Assembly: GCF_003258295.1 (NCBI RefSeq)
Contig: NZ_QKYN01000117.1
Coordinates: 1-64,000 of the forward strand
Direction of reading: 5' to 3'
Length of the DNA stretch: 64,000 bases
Source: Streptacidiphilus pinicola
GTDB lineage: Bacteria; Actinomycetota; Actinomycetes; Streptomycetales; Streptomycetaceae
Position numbers and translations under genes: made by a program. Below are positions 7,332-16,380 of this stretch, piece by piece (position 1 is the first letter of the stretch; every line of letters starts with the position of its first letter). The notes beneath the pieces were generated by a model that saw only the letters and a program-made list of their open reading frames with translations, had not been told where the DNA came from and ran no database searches.

Positions 7332-10300
7332 TCAATCGGGTGGTTGCGTGCCGGCACGTTTGCCACCCGGACGGGTTGCTCCCGCGCCGACCCCCGCTGG
7401 GGTGCCGCCGCGGCCACCACCCGGCCTGTTGTTGCTGTCCCCGTTGGTCCTGCTCGCCCCTCCTGACGGACCGTTGCCGGTGCCGCCGGTTCCCCCGCTG
7501 GGCTTGCCCGCGCCGCCTGGCGCCTCGAAGGCCTCGAGGGCCTGGAGGACGTCCTGCACGCGGGCGATCTCGGTGTTGATGTCCTTGCGGCGGCTGACCA
7601 GCTCGTCGAGTTCCCTGCGGCCCTCGTCGGTGATCCGCTTGGCTTCGGACCTGGCCTCCTCGACGGTCTGCTCGGCCTCGGCGCGGGCCCGGTCCAGCTC
7701 CGCCTCGCCTGCCTCGATGGCTTCCTGACGGGTCTTCTCGGCGGCCTCGGCGGCGGAGCCGCGCTGCCGCTCGGCCTCCTCGCGGGCGGCCTCGAGGGCC
7801 GAGTCGGCTTCGGCCTTGCGGGCCTCCGCCTCCTTGAGCAGCCCCTCGGCCTTCCTGACGGCCTGGATACGGACCTTGCTGGCCTCGGCGGACGCCTCGG
7901 CCTGCAGTTCCGCCGCCTTCTCCTTGGCCACGGCGAGCTCGCGCTCGGCCTCGGCCCTGGTGGCGTCCAACTGCTCGCTGGTGTCGGCGATGAGCCGGTC
8001 CACCCGCTCGCCGGCCGCGCGCATGGCCTCCGCGGACTCCTTGCGGGCCCGCTCGTGCAGCGCCTCGATCTCGGCGTGGGTGCGCTCGCGCAGCTCCTCG
8101 GCGCGCTCGCGGATCTGCGTGGCGTCGCCGCGCGCCTCGACCAGCATCTGGTCGGCGTCCCGGCGGGCCTGCTCGACCAGCGCGCTGCCCTCGGCGGCGC
8201 CCTCGCCGGTGATCCGCTCGGCCTCCTTGCGGGCGGCCGACACCATGGCGTCGGCCTGCTCCTCCGCGGCGGCCGTGGTGGCCAGCGCAGCGGTCTCGGC
8301 GTCGGCGGAGACCGACTCGGCCAGCTCCTGCGCCTCGGCGAGGGCCCGGGTGGACTCCTCGGCGGCGCGGGCGCGCAGCTCCTCGGCCTCGGCCCGCAGC
8401 CGCTGGGACTCCTGCTCGGCCTGCTCGCGCAGCTGCTCGGCCTCGGCGCGGAGCCGGGCGGCCTCGGTGGTGGCCAGCTCGCGGATCTGTGCCGCCTCAC
8501 GCTCGGCGTCGGCGCGGGTCTGCGTGGTCTGCGCCTCGGCCGCCTCGTAGAGGCCGGCGACGGACTGCCGGATCTGCGCGGCCTCGTCCTCGGCGGCGGC
8601 GATGCGGCTCGCGGCCTCGCGCTCGTTCCGCTCGCGCTCGGCCTCGATCCGGGCCCGCTCCTCGGTGAACGCCTCGGCCGCCTCGGCGCGCAGCGCGGCC
8701 AGCTCCGAGGTGACCCGCTCGCGGTCGTCCGCGGCCTCGGCGCGGAGCCGGGCGGCCTCGGTGGTGGCCAGCTGGCGCACCTGCGCGGCCTCGCGCTCGG
8801 CGGCGTCGCGGGTCTCGCCCGCGGTCAGCTCCGCGTCGGTCCGCAGCTCGGTGAGCTCGGCGTCGAGGAGCGCGCGGTCGGCGGCGGTCTTGGCCTCGGC
8901 GTCGGCGAGGACCTTGGCGGCCTCCTCGCGCAGCTCGGCGACGGCCGTCTCGGTGTCGGTGAGCGCCTTGCCGGCGGCCTCGCGCGACGCCTTGGCCTCG
9001 GCGAGGTCCACGGACGCGGCCTCGCGCGCCTCGGCGCGGACCCGGTCTGCCTCGCCGTGGGCCTCGGCCAGCACCGCGTCGCGGCGGTCGGCGAGCTCGT
9101 GCTCGGTCTCCGCGCGCAGCGCCGCCAGGTCGGCGGCGTGCTGGGCTGCGTCCTGCTCGGCCTGGGCGATGATCTCGGCGGTGCGCGCGTCGGCCGCGGT
9201 GCGCTGCTCGATCATCGCCGCGCGCTCGGCCTCGATCCCGGCGTCGGCCTCGGCCCGGATCCGGGCCAGCTCGGCGCTGGCCTCGTCGTAGTCGCGGCGC
9301 GCCTGCGCGTGGATCTCCTCGGCGGCGGCCTGCGCGGCCTCGCGGATGCCGGCGGCGGCCTGGTCGGCCTGGGCGCGCAGCTCGGCGAACTCCGCGTCCA
9401 GTGCCTCACGGTCGGCGGCGGTCTTGGCCTCGGCGTCGGCGAGGACCTTGGCGGCCTCCTCGCGCAGCTCGGCGACGGCCGTCTCGGTGTCGGTGAGCGC
9501 CTTGGCGGCGGTCTCCCGGGAGTTCTTGGCGTCGGCGAGGTCCACGGACGCGGCCTCGCGGGCCTCCGCGCGGACCCGGTCCGCCTCGCCGTGGGCGTCG
9601 GCCAGCACGGACTCGCGCTGTTCGGCGTGCTCACGCTCGGCCCTGGCCCGCAGGTCGGCCAGGTCGGCGGCGTGCTGGATCCCCGCCTGCCGGGCCTGCT
9701 CCACCGCGGTCTGCGCCTCGACGTGCAGGGCCTCGCGCCGGGCGGCGGCCTCCGCCTCGTGCTGCTCCAGCTTGAGCCGGACCTGTTCGGCGCCGGCCTG
9801 GGTCTCGGCGGCGAGCTGCTCGGCCTCGGCCTGGGCCGCGGCGAGCAGGGCCTCACGCTGCGCTGCGGCCTCGGCGTCCTGCTGTTCCGTCGTCAGCCGC
9901 AGCTGCTCGGCGGCGGCCTGGGCCTCCGCCGCCAGCCGGTCCGCCTCGGCCTGCGCGGCGGCCAGCAGGGCCTCGCGCTGGGCCGCGGCCTCGGCGTCGT
10001 GCTGTTCCGTCGTCAGCCGCAGCTGCTCGGCCTCCGCCTGGGCGGTGGCCAGCAACGTCTCGCGCTGCTGCGCGTCCTCGGCCAGCTGCGCGGCGCGCTC
10101 CTGCTCGGCCTGCTCGGTGGCCTCCCGGGCGCGGTCGCGGATCATGTCCGCGTCGGCCTTGGCGGTGGCCAGCATGGTGACGCGCTTGTCGGCGAGCTCG
10201 CTCGCCTGCTGCTCGGCGGCCAGGCGCGCCTCCTCCGCCAGGCGTTCGGCCTCGGCCTCGGCCGCCTCCCGGCGGCTGACCAGGTCGGCCTCAAGGTCGC

Positions 10301-12437
10301 GGGCGGCCTCGCGGATCCGCTCCGCCTCGGCCTCGGCCTCGGCGATGGACGCGGCGGCCTGTTCGCGCAGGGTCCTGGCGTCCTCGATGTCCTGGGCGGC
10401 GGCGTCGCGCGCCTCGGCGCGGATCTGCTCGGCGTCGGACTCGGCGGAGTCGGTCTTGGCCTTGGCGCTCGCCAGGTCCGCGTCGACGGTCTCCTGGGCC
10501 TCGGCGCGCAGCCGCTCGATCTCGGAGTCGAGGTCGGCGCGCATCCGGGCCAGTTCGTTCTCGGCCTGGGCGCGGGACTCGGCGACCTCGGTGCCGGTGC
10601 GCTCGCGCAGCTCGGCGGCGGCGCGGGCGTCCTCGGCGGCCTTCTCCGCGTCGGCCGCGGCCTGCTGGGCGCGCTCGCCGGCCAGCCGCTCGGTGGCAGC
10701 CAGGATCTCGTCGCGCTCCTGCCGCGCCTCGGTGCGGACGCGCTCGGCGTCGGCGGCGGCCTGGGCGTGCAGCTCGTCGGCGGCGGTGACGGCCGCCTGG
10801 TGGGTCTCGTCGGCGGCGGCCTGGGCGGCGGCGCGGATCTCCTCGGCCTTGGCGCTGCCCTTGGCGGCCTCGGTGTCACGCACCCCCTCGGCCTCGCCGC
10901 GGATCCGGTCGCCCTCGGTCTTGGCGCGGGCCAGCACCTGTTCGGCGCGGGCCTGCATCTCGCGGGCCTCCTCGGCGGCACGCGCCTTGGTGGCGGCGAC
11001 CTCCTCGGCGGCCCCGCCGCGCAGCTCGTCGGCGTCGGCCTTCGCCTTGACCAGGAGCTCCTCCGCGCTGCGCGCCGACTCCTCGATCTGTCCTATGGCC
11101 TGACGGCGCGCCTCGCCCAGGGTCCGCTCGACGTCGACGGCGGACTCCGCGCGCAGCCGCTCGGCCTCGGCCCGCAGCTGGGCGGCGGCGTCCTGGTGGG
11201 CGGCGATCTCGTCCAGGGCCATGCCCTGGGCCTGCTCGGCGGCGGCCCTGGCCTGCTCGCGCAGCAGCTGCACCTCGGCCATGGCCTCGGTGCGGATCCG
11301 CTCCGCCTCCTCGGCGGCGTTCTGACGGACCGTCTCGGCGTCGGCGGTGGCGCGGGAGACGACGTCCTCGGCGGTGCGGGCGGCCTTGGCCAGGTGCACG
11401 GTCGCGGTGGCGGCGCCCTCGGTACGGGCGGACTCCAGGGCCTCGGCCTTGAGCCGCTCGATCTCGTCGCGGGCCTCCTCCAGCAGGCGCTGGGCCTCGG
11501 CCTTGACCTCGTCGGCCTCCCTGGTCGCGGTCGCGACCATGCGGGCGACCTCGGCCTTGGCGGTGTCGGTCCGCTGCTGGCCGGCGGCCTCCACACCGGC
11601 CAGCCGGGCCTCGGCCTCCTCGCGCAGGTGCTCGGCCTCGCCGCGCAGGGCGGCGGCCTGGTCACGCAGCCGCTGGATCTCCTCCTGCGCGGCGGCCAGC
11701 CGTCCGTCGGCCTCGACCCCGGCGTCGGCGCGGACCCGCTCGGCGCGCTCGGTGGCGTCCTGGGCCTGTGCGGCGGCGGCGTTCAGCAGCCGCTCGGCCT
11801 CGGTGCGGGCGCGCTGGAGCACCGAGTCGGCCTCGGCCCGGGTGGACTCGACGTCGGCGGCGACCTGCGAGGTGGCGTTCTCGGAGACGGCCATCGCCTC
11901 GGCGCGGGCGATGCCGAGCATGCGCTCGGCTTCGGCGCGTGCCTCGTCCAGCACCTGACGCGCCTGCGCCTCGGTGCCGGCGCGGGCCTGCTCGGCCCAG
12001 GAGACGTTCTCGTTGACGTGCTGTTCGGCGCTGCGGCGCAGCTCGGCGAGCTCGGCCTCCAGATGGCGGCGCCGGGCCTCGGCCTCGGCCTGCCACTCGG
12101 CCTGCAGCCGCGAGGAGCGGTCCGCGGCCTCCTGCATCAGCCGGGCGGTGGCGTTCTGCGCCTCCATCCGGATGCGTTCGGCCTCCTGCCGCAGCTGCTC
12201 GGCCTGGGCCTCGGCGTTGCGCAGGATCTGCTCGGCCTGCCCGGCCACGGAGTCGAAAGCACGCGGCTGGGCAAGCTGGCGCCGAGCCTCGTGCAGCTTG
12301 GCGCGGAGGACTTCGACCTGGTAGGCGAGGTCCTCGGCGTGTGTGACGGCCTTCTCGCGCTCCTTGCGAAGCCGCTCCAAGTCGGCCTCGAACTTGGCGA
12401 GGTGATCGTCAACCTCGTAGCCGTCGTTGCCCCGCAC
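7332..12437 (-). CDS. scy: Scy, giant coiled-coil polarity scaffold
   Basis: Scy is the tip-organising scaffold that gathers DivIVA, FilP and ParA at hyphal tips. This copy is 1701 residues, clearly longer than S. coelicolor Scy (about 1326). Residues 1-50 (VRGNDGYEVDDHLAKFEADL onward) form the DivIVA-like N-terminus. Then follows nearly uninterrupted hendecad-type coiled coil, very rich in Ala, Glu, Arg and Gln. The last 65 or so residues are a Gly/Pro/Thr-rich disordered tail. I chose the GTG at 12437 because family members start VRGND; another in-frame GTG lies at 12476. Internal DNA duplications (separate entries) account for at least part of the extra length. Confidence 0.92.
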   Translation of the reverse strand: MRGNDGYEVDDHLAKFEADLERLRKEREKAVTHAEDLAYQVEVLRAKLHEARRQLAQPRAFDSVAGQAEQILRNAEAQAEQLRQEAERIRMEAQNATARLMQEAADRSSRLQAEWQAEAEARRRHLEAELAELRRSAEQHVNENVSWAEQARAGTEAQARQVLDEARAEAERMLGIARAEAMAVSENATSQVAADVESTRAEADSVLQRARTEAERLLNAAAAQAQDATERAERVRADAGVEADGRLAAAQEEIQRLRDQAAALRGEAEHLREEAEARLAGVEAAGQQRTDTAKAEVARMVATATREADEVKAEAQRLLEEARDEIERLKAEALESARTEGAATATVHLAKAARTAEDVVSRATADAETVRQNAAEEAERIRTEAMAEVQLLREQARAAAEQAQGMALDEIAAHQDAAAQLRAEAERLRAESAVDVERTLGEARRQAIGQIEESARSAEELLVKAKADADELRGGAAEEVAATKARAAEEAREMQARAEQVLARAKTEGDRIRGEAEGVRDTEAAKGSAKAEEIRAAAQAAADETHQAAVTAADELHAQAAADAERVRTEARQERDEILAATERLAGERAQQAAADAEKAAEDARAAAELRERTGTEVAESRAQAENELARMRADLDSEIERLRAEAQETVDADLASAKAKTDSAESDAEQIRAEARDAAAQDIEDARTLREQAAASIAEAEAEAERIREAARDLEADLVSRREAAEAEAERLAEEARLAAEQQASELADKRVTMLATAKADADMIRDRAREATEQAEQERAAQLAEDAQQRETLLATAQAEAEQLRLTTEQHDAEAAAQREALLAAAQAEADRLAAEAQAAAEQLRLTTEQQDAEAAAQREALLAAAQAEAEQLAAETQAGAEQVRLKLEQHEAEAAARREALHVEAQTAVEQARQAGIQHAADLADLRARAEREHAEQRESVLADAHGEADRVRAEAREAASVDLADAKNSRETAAKALTDTETAVAELREEAAKVLADAEAKTAADREALDAEFAELRAQADQAAAGIREAAQAAAEEIHAQARRDYDEASAELARIRAEADAGIEAERAAMIEQRTAADARTAEIIAQAEQDAAQHAADLAALRAETEHELADRRDAVLAEAHGEADRVRAEAREAASVDLAEAKASREAAGKALTDTETAVAELREEAAKVLADAEAKTAADRALLDAELTELRTDAELTAGETRDAAEREAAQVRQLATTEAARLRAEAADDRERVTSELAALRAEAAEAFTEERARIEAERERNEREAASRIAAAEDEAAQIRQSVAGLYEAAEAQTTQTRADAEREAAQIRELATTEAARLRAEAEQLREQAEQESQRLRAEAEELRARAAEESTRALAEAQELAESVSADAETAALATTAAAEEQADAMVSAARKEAERITGEGAAEGSALVEQARRDADQMLVEARGDATQIRERAEELRERTHAEIEALHERARKESAEAMRAAGERVDRLIADTSEQLDATRAEAERELAVAKEKAAELQAEASAEASKVRIQAVRKAEGLLKEAEARKAEADSALEAAREEAERQRGSAAEAAEKTRQEAIEAGEAELDRARAEAEQTVEEARSEAKRITDEGRRELDELVSRRKDINTEIARVQDVLQALEAFEAPGGAGKPSGGTGGTGNGPSGGASRTNGDSNNRPGGGRGGTPAGVGAGATRPGGKRAGTQPPD
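8881..9600 (-). repeat. Long internal duplication in scy (534-bp offset)
   Basis: Sequence from 8881 to about 9070 recurs from 9415 to about 9604 with high identity; roughly the first 90 bases match almost exactly. The offset is 534 bp, or 178 codons. The protein repeats share ALTDTETAVAELREEAAKVL, ADAEAKTAADR and GEADRVRAEAREAASVDLA. High DNA identity suggests a fairly recent duplication or gene conversion. Confidence 0.8.
9841..10030 (-). repeat. Short tandem duplication in scy (120-bp period)
   Basis: Bases 9841-9910 and 9961-10030 are nearly identical, offset by exactly 120 bp (40 codons). Each encodes QLRLTTEQ, DAEAAAQREALLAAAQAEA and neighbours. A more diverged third unit (QVRLKLEQHEAEAAARREAL) lies at about 9720-9790. 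This looks like expansion of the coiled coil by unequal recombination. Confidence 0.8.
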
Positions 12438-12711
12438 TCCGCGGTCCCATCCGTCTCCATGATCGCGTCGCCGCACCGTGCGCGGTTCGGGTGTATCCCG
12501 CTCCGCCGTCCGGGTGAGCTCCTTGGTGAACCCTATGCCTCAGGGAGAATGGTGGCAGATCGTGGGGAAGAGTGGGCCACTCGGTGTCTCGCTCACCCCA
12601 CCCGCACCCCCCGGCAACCGGGCCCGTGGCACCGGGGCATTTTCTCACGTCACCGGGGGTGAGCGCAGGGGGGTGGGGCGGATTTTCTCTTTGTACGTGC
12701 CCAGAGGTTCG

Positions 12712-13149
12712 TTACTCGTGGGTTGCCTGGGGGGCGGAGGTGACCAGCTCGGTCAGCACGCCGTGGCAGTCCTTGGGGTGGAGGAAGGTGATCCGGGAGC
12801 CCATCGAGCCGATACGCGGCTCGTCGTAGAGGACCCGGACGCCCTTGCCACGGATGTCCGCCGCGTCCGCGTCGACGTCCGCGGTGCCGAAGGCGATGTG
12901 GTGCACACCCTCGCCGTTCTTGGCCAGCCACTTGCCGACGGCGGAGTCCTCGCGGGTGGGCTCCAGCAGCTGCAGGTAGCTGGCGCCGCCGTCGGAGGTC
13001 TCGTTGATCTTCAGCATGGCCTCGCGGACGCCCTGCTCCTCGTTGACCTCGGTGTGGAAGACCTCGAAGCCGTAGGTCGCGCGGTAGAACTCGACCGTCT
13101 TGTCCAGGTCGAAGCAGGCGATACCGATGTGGTCGATGCGCGTGAGCAC
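12712..13149 (-). CDS. mce: Methylmalonyl-CoA epimerase
   Basis: The enzyme interconverts (2R)- and (2S)-methylmalonyl-CoA, linking propionyl-CoA carboxylase to B12-dependent mutase and supplying extender units. The 145-residue protein is a typical vicinal-oxygen-chelate fold. Metal-ligand candidates are H7 (RIDHIG), H84 (VHHIAFG) and the Glu near the C-terminus (GVLTELV). The GTG at 13149 follows AGGAGGACCTCCCC, a strong ribosome-binding site, and gives the normal family length; the frame extends upstream without conservation. The gene is divergent from the thiolase across 229 bp. Confidence 0.94.
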   Translation of the reverse strand: MLTRIDHIGIACFDLDKTVEFYRATYGFEVFHTEVNEEQGVREAMLKINETSDGGASYLQLLEPTREDSAVGKWLAKNGEGVHHIAFGTADVDADAADIRGKGVRVLYDEPRIGSMGSRITFLHPKDCHGVLTELVTSAPQATHE

Positions 13150-13378
13150 GGGGAGGTCCTCCTGAGGGAATGAAGCTGGGCCTGTCAACGCTCCTTCCAA
13201 TAGAGCGCAACTCGTGTCCTGGCGAAACCCGTGCCGACCGTGCCCGTGATCACACCGTGTGCCGGGTGACGGCCCCACGGCCGGTCAGTACATTGAGCGG
13301 AAAACTCCCAACTGGCACTCGGTGCCGTGGCACACCGTCGCCCGCCAGTTCCCGTCGCAGCAAAGGGGCTCGACCACC

Positions 13379-14587
13379 ATGAGCAACACGGCAAGCCGCG
13401 CCACCACGTCCGTGATCGTCGCGGGCGCCCGCACCCCGATGGGCCGCCTGCTCGGCTCGCTCAAGGGGTTCTCGGGCGCCGACCTCGGCGGCGTTGCGAT
13501 CAAGGCCGCGCTGGAGCGCGCCGGCGTCAGCGGGGACCAGGTCCAGTACGTGATCATGGGCCAGGTGCTGCAGGCCGGCGCCGGCCAGATCCCCGCCCGC
13601 CAGGCCGCGGTCAAGGCCGGCATCCCGATGAACGTCCCGGCGCTGACCATCAACAAGGTCTGCCTCTCCGGCCTGGACGCGATCGCGCTGGCCGACCAGC
13701 TGATCCGCGCGGGCGAGTTCGACATCGTCGTGGCCGGTGGCCAGGAGTCGATGACGAACGCCCCGCACCTGCTGCCCAAGTCCCGCGAGGGCTTCAAGTA
13801 CGGCGCGATCGAGATGCTGGACGCGATGGCCCACGACGGCCTGACCGACGCCTTCGACGGCATCCCGATGGGCGAGTCCACCGAGATCCACAACACCCGT
13901 CTCGGCATCGCCCGCCCGGAGCAGGACGAGATCGCCGCCCGTTCGCACCAGCTGGCCGCGGCCGCGCAGAAGAACGGCGTCTTCGAGGCCGAGATCGTCC
14001 CGGTGGAGATCCCGCAGCGCAGGGGCGAGCCGGTGCTCTTCTCGGTGGACGAGGGCGTCCGCGCGGACACGACCGTCGAGTCGCTCGGCAAGCTGCGTCC
14101 GGCCTTCACCAAGGACGGCACGATCACGGCCGGTTCCGCCTCGCAGATCTCCGACGGCGCCGCCGCGGTGGTCGTGATGAGCAAGGCCAAGGCCGAGGAG
14201 CTCGGGCTCACCTGGATCGCCGAGATCGGCGCCCACGGCAACGTCGCGGGCCCGGACAACTCGCTGCAGTCGCAGCCGTCCAACGCCATCCAGCACGCCC
14301 TCTCCAAGGAGGGCATCGGCGTCGAGGACCTCGACCTGGTCGAGATCAACGAGGCGTTCGCGGCCGTCGCCGTGCAGTCGGTGAAGGACCTGGGGATTTC
14401 GCTCGACAAGGTGAACGTCAACGGAGGCGCGATCGCGCTGGGTCACCCGATCGGGATGTCCGGCGCCCGTCTGGTGCTCTCGCTCGCTCTCGAGCTCCAG
14501 CGCCGCGGCGGCGGCGTCGGCGCGGCCGCGCTCTGCGGCGGCGGCGGCCAGGGCGACGCCCTCATCGTCCGCGTCCCGAAGGCCTGA
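13379..14587 (+). CDS. Acetyl-CoA C-acetyltransferase (thiolase)
   Basis: This 402-residue biosynthetic-type thiolase condenses two acetyl-CoA to acetoacetyl-CoA or cleaves 3-ketoacyl-CoA. The nucleophile C95 is in [11 protein letters not shown], the catalytic His is in [16 protein letters not shown] and the second Cys is in [10 protein letters not shown] near the C-terminus. The start ATG follows AAAGGGGCTCGACCACC. Neighbouring epimerase, meaB and icmA suggest a role in acyl-CoA interconversion, as in the S. coelicolor SCO5398-SCO5400 block. Confidence 0.93.
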   Translation: MSNTASRATTSVIVAGARTPMGRLLGSLKGFSGADLGGVAIKAALERAGVSGDQVQYVIMGQVLQAGAGQIPARQAAVKAGIPMNVPALTINKVCLSGLDAIALADQLIRAGEFDIVVAGGQESMTNAPHLLPKSREGFKYGAIEMLDAMAHDGLTDAFDGIPMGESTEIHNTRLGIARPEQDEIAARSHQLAAAAQKNGVFEAEIVPVEIPQRRGEPVLFSVDEGVRADTTVESLGKLRPAFTKDGTITAGSASQISDGAAAVVVMSKAKAEELGLTWIAEIGAHGNVAGPDNSLQSQPSNAIQHALSKEGIGVEDLDLVEINEAFAAVAVQSVKDLGISLDKVNVNGGAIALGHPIGMSGARLVLSLALELQRRGGGVGAAALCGGGGQGDALIVRVPKA

Positions 14588-14588
14588 A

Positions 14589-14613
14589 CCCCCGACGGCG
14601 TAGCCGTCAGGGG
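14589..14613 (+). terminator. Hairpin terminator after thiolase gene
   Basis: GACGGC (14594-14599) pairs with GCCGTC (14603-14608) over a GTA loop, and flanking C and G runs extend the stem with one mismatch. It starts 2 bp after the stop codon. Confidence 0.6.
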
Positions 14614-14800
14614 CGCGAGGCTCTGCTGATGTGCGCCTCCGGCGGGTGGGCGCGAGCGGTTCACTGATGCTCCCGCCTGTGGTTGCACTTCCAGGGGCGC
14701 GGGGCTCTGCTGATGTGCGGCTCCTCCCCCAGCCTTCGGCCGGGAGGTACCCCCAGCGTGGGCGCGAGTCGGGTCGGGGCTGCTCCCGCCTGCGGTTGCG
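14609..14800. repeat. Tandem intergenic duplication, one copy interrupted
   Basis: Two copies follow each other. Copy A (14609-14692) and copy B (14693 to about 14800) share GGGGCGCG-GGCTCTGCTGATGTGCG-CTCC at the left, TGGGCGCGAG in the middle and CTCCCGCCTG-GGTTGC at the right. Copy B carries 34 bp of foreign palindromic sequence (14725-14758) where copy A has only 6 bp. No coding potential is seen. Confidence 0.7.
14725..14758. repeat. Small palindromic element, intergenic copy
   Basis: The 34-bp element begins TCCCCCAGCCTTCGGCCGGG and ends ACCCCCAGCG; its C-rich and G-rich arms can fold into a hairpin. A closely related copy lies inside ackA at 32110-32142. Similar CCCCCAGCCTTCGG-type sequences are, to my knowledge, widespread small repeats in Streptomyces genomes. 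Its presence in only one copy of the surrounding duplication indicates insertion or excision. Confidence 0.65.
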
Positions 14801-14877
14801 CCCCTGGACAGTGCAACTGTCCGTGGGAGGGCCCGTGCGGTGGAGCGGCAGAATCGGTACAGCCTCGCGCCCCCACA
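14798..14877. repeat. Dispersed intergenic repeat, copy 2
   Basis: This segment aligns with 6184-6259 (copy 1), sharing GCGCCCCTGGAC, GTGCAACT, CCCGTGCGG, TCGGTAC and CGCGCCCC. Together with the preceding duplication it fills the 335-bp gap between the thiolase gene and meaB. No promoter for meaB could be singled out within it. Confidence 0.55.
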
Positions 14878-14922
14878 GGTAGTGCAACTGGTCCGTCCGA
14901 TTCACAACTGGAGCTCAGCACG

Positions 14923-15876
14923 ATGATCGACGTCCCCGCCCTGGTCGCGCAGGCCCGAGAAGGGCGGCCGCGCGCAGTCGCGCGGCTGATCTCGCTGGTC
15001 GAGGGCGCCAGCCCGCAGCTGCGGGAGGTCATGGCCACGCTGGCGCCGTTGACCGGGCGGGCGTATGTCGTGGGGCTGACCGGCTCGCCGGGTGTGGGGA
15101 AGTCCACGTCGACCTCGGCGCTGGTGACGGCGTACCGCCGTCAGGGCAAGCGGGTGGGGGTGCTCGCCGTCGACCCGTCCTCGCCGTTCTCCGGCGGAGC
15201 CCTCCTCGGGGACCGGGTCCGCATGCAGGAGCACGCCACCGACCCTGAGGTGTTCATCCGGTCCATGGCCACCCGGGGCCACCTCGGCGGTCTGGCCTGG
15301 TCCGCGCCGCAGGCGATCCGCGTGCTGGACGCGGCCGGCTGCGACGTGATCCTGGTCGAGACCGTCGGTGTGGGGCAGTCCGAGGTGGAGATCGCCGCGC
15401 AGGCGGACACCACGATCGTGCTGCTCGCCCCGGGCATGGGCGACGGCATCCAGGCCGCCAAGGCCGGGATCCTGGAGATCGGCGACGTCTACGTGGTCAA
15501 CAAGGCCGACCGCGACGGCGCCGACGCCACCGCCCGCGAGCTCAACCACATGCTGGGCCTCGGTGAGGCCCGCTCCGCGGGCGACTGGCGTCCGCCGATC
15601 GTGAAGACGGTCGCAGCCAAGCACGAGGGCGTCGACGAGGTGGTCGAGGCGCTCGACAAGCACTACGCCTGGATGTCCGAGCAGGGCGAGCTGGCCAAGC
15701 GCCGGCTGCGCCGCGCCGCGCAGGAGATCGAGGCCATCGCCCTGACCACCTTGCGCGAGCGCTTCGGCTCCCTGCACGGCGACCGTCACCTCGACGCGCT
15801 CGCGGAGAAGGTCGCCCGCGGCGAGCTGGACTCGTACGCCGCGGCGGACGACCTGATCGCTTCCGTCACCAACTGA
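14923..15876 (+). CDS. meaB: MeaB, GTPase chaperone of B12-dependent mutases
   Basis: MeaB (ArgK/MMAA family) is a G protein that gates cofactor loading of methylmalonyl-CoA mutase-type enzymes and protects them from inactivation. The 317-residue protein has Walker A GSPGVGKST at 54-62, the switch/Mg site in VLAVDPSSPFSGGALLGDR, the family block MATRGHLGGL, Walker B-like VILVETVGVGQSE and the guanine-specificity motif NKAD. The start ATG follows GGAGCTCAGCACG. It lies downstream of the thiolase; likely clients are the icmA product encoded about 4 kb away and a methylmalonyl-CoA mutase encoded elsewhere. Confidence 0.93.
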   Translation: MIDVPALVAQAREGRPRAVARLISLVEGASPQLREVMATLAPLTGRAYVVGLTGSPGVGKSTSTSALVTAYRRQGKRVGVLAVDPSSPFSGGALLGDRVRMQEHATDPEVFIRSMATRGHLGGLAWSAPQAIRVLDAAGCDVILVETVGVGQSEVEIAAQADTTIVLLAPGMGDGIQAAKAGILEIGDVYVVNKADRDGADATARELNHMLGLGEARSAGDWRPPIVKTVAAKHEGVDEVVEALDKHYAWMSEQGELAKRRLRRAAQEIEAIALTTLRERFGSLHGDRHLDALAEKVARGELDSYAAADDLIASVTN

Positions 15877-15883
15877 CCGTGCC

Positions 15884-16252
15884 TCAGGACGGCGGCAGCG
15901 GCTGGACGGTGAGGTGGTAGTCCTCGCGGATCCGGCCGTCCGCGTCGAGCAGCAGGAAGACCCTGGCCGCCCAGTCGGTCCCGCCGTCCGGGCGGGTCAG
16001 CCGGACCGTGAGGACGACCACGTCCTCGCTGGGGGTGGTGCTCCCGTCGTGGGTGATCCGGTACCCATCGGAGGCCACGAACCGTTCGTGCGCCTCGGCG
16101 ACCCGCTCCACCAGGCCGTCGTGGCCCCGGAACTGCTTGCCCTCGACGTACTCGACGCCGTCCTCGGTCCACAGCTCGGTGACGGCCTGCTTGCGGGCGA
16201 CCGGGTCCGGCTCGTTCCACACGGCGAGGTAACGCTCGACGATCGACGACAT
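15884..16252 (-). CDS. SnoaL/NTF2-like fold protein
   Basis: This 122-residue protein has the look of a SnoaL-like/nuclear-transport-factor-2 fold: IVERYLAVWNEPDPVARKQAVTELWTEDGVEYVEGK at the N-terminus, FRGHDGLVERV in the middle and a C-terminal beta sheet ending VFLLLDADGRIREDYHLTVQP. Such proteins are small-molecule-binding enzymes or isomerases of very diverse function. The gene is divergent from the MerR regulator, so it is a plausible regulatory target. It converges on meaB with 7 bp between stops. Confidence 0.75.
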   Translation of the reverse strand: MSSIVERYLAVWNEPDPVARKQAVTELWTEDGVEYVEGKQFRGHDGLVERVAEAHERFVASDGYRITHDGSTTPSEDVVVLTVRLTRPDGGTDWAARVFLLLDADGRIREDYHLTVQPLPPS

Positions 16253-16322
16253 GGCTCTCGACTCCTTCTCGCTGGTGCGTCTCTGACGTGGCCACCACGT
16301 TGGCGGCGGCCCTCGCGGGAGG

Positions 16323-16373
16323 GTCAAGTAGGTGGGGAAGGCGGGACTCTCCCCCTACCGGAGGGTCCAGAAT
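16323..16373. promoter_or_regulatory. MerR-type operator/promoter, leaderless start
   Basis: An imperfect dyad (about 16344-16368: GGACTCTCC on the left, CCGGAGGGTCC on the right) precedes a CAGAAT -10-like hexamer at 16368-16373. The GTG of the MerR gene follows 7 bp later, so its message is probably leaderless. A dyad between -35 and -10 is the hallmark of MerR control. On the other strand a TTGACC (16328 down to 16323) could be the -35 of the divergent SnoaL-like gene. Confidence 0.5.
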
Positions 16374-16380
16374 CGGTTGG

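Noticed and set aside
8055-12662. Very long plus-strand open frame opposite scy
   Set aside because: It is the antisense shadow of the Ala/Glu/Arg-rich scy coding sequence; the Leu/Gly-rich translation has no domain features.
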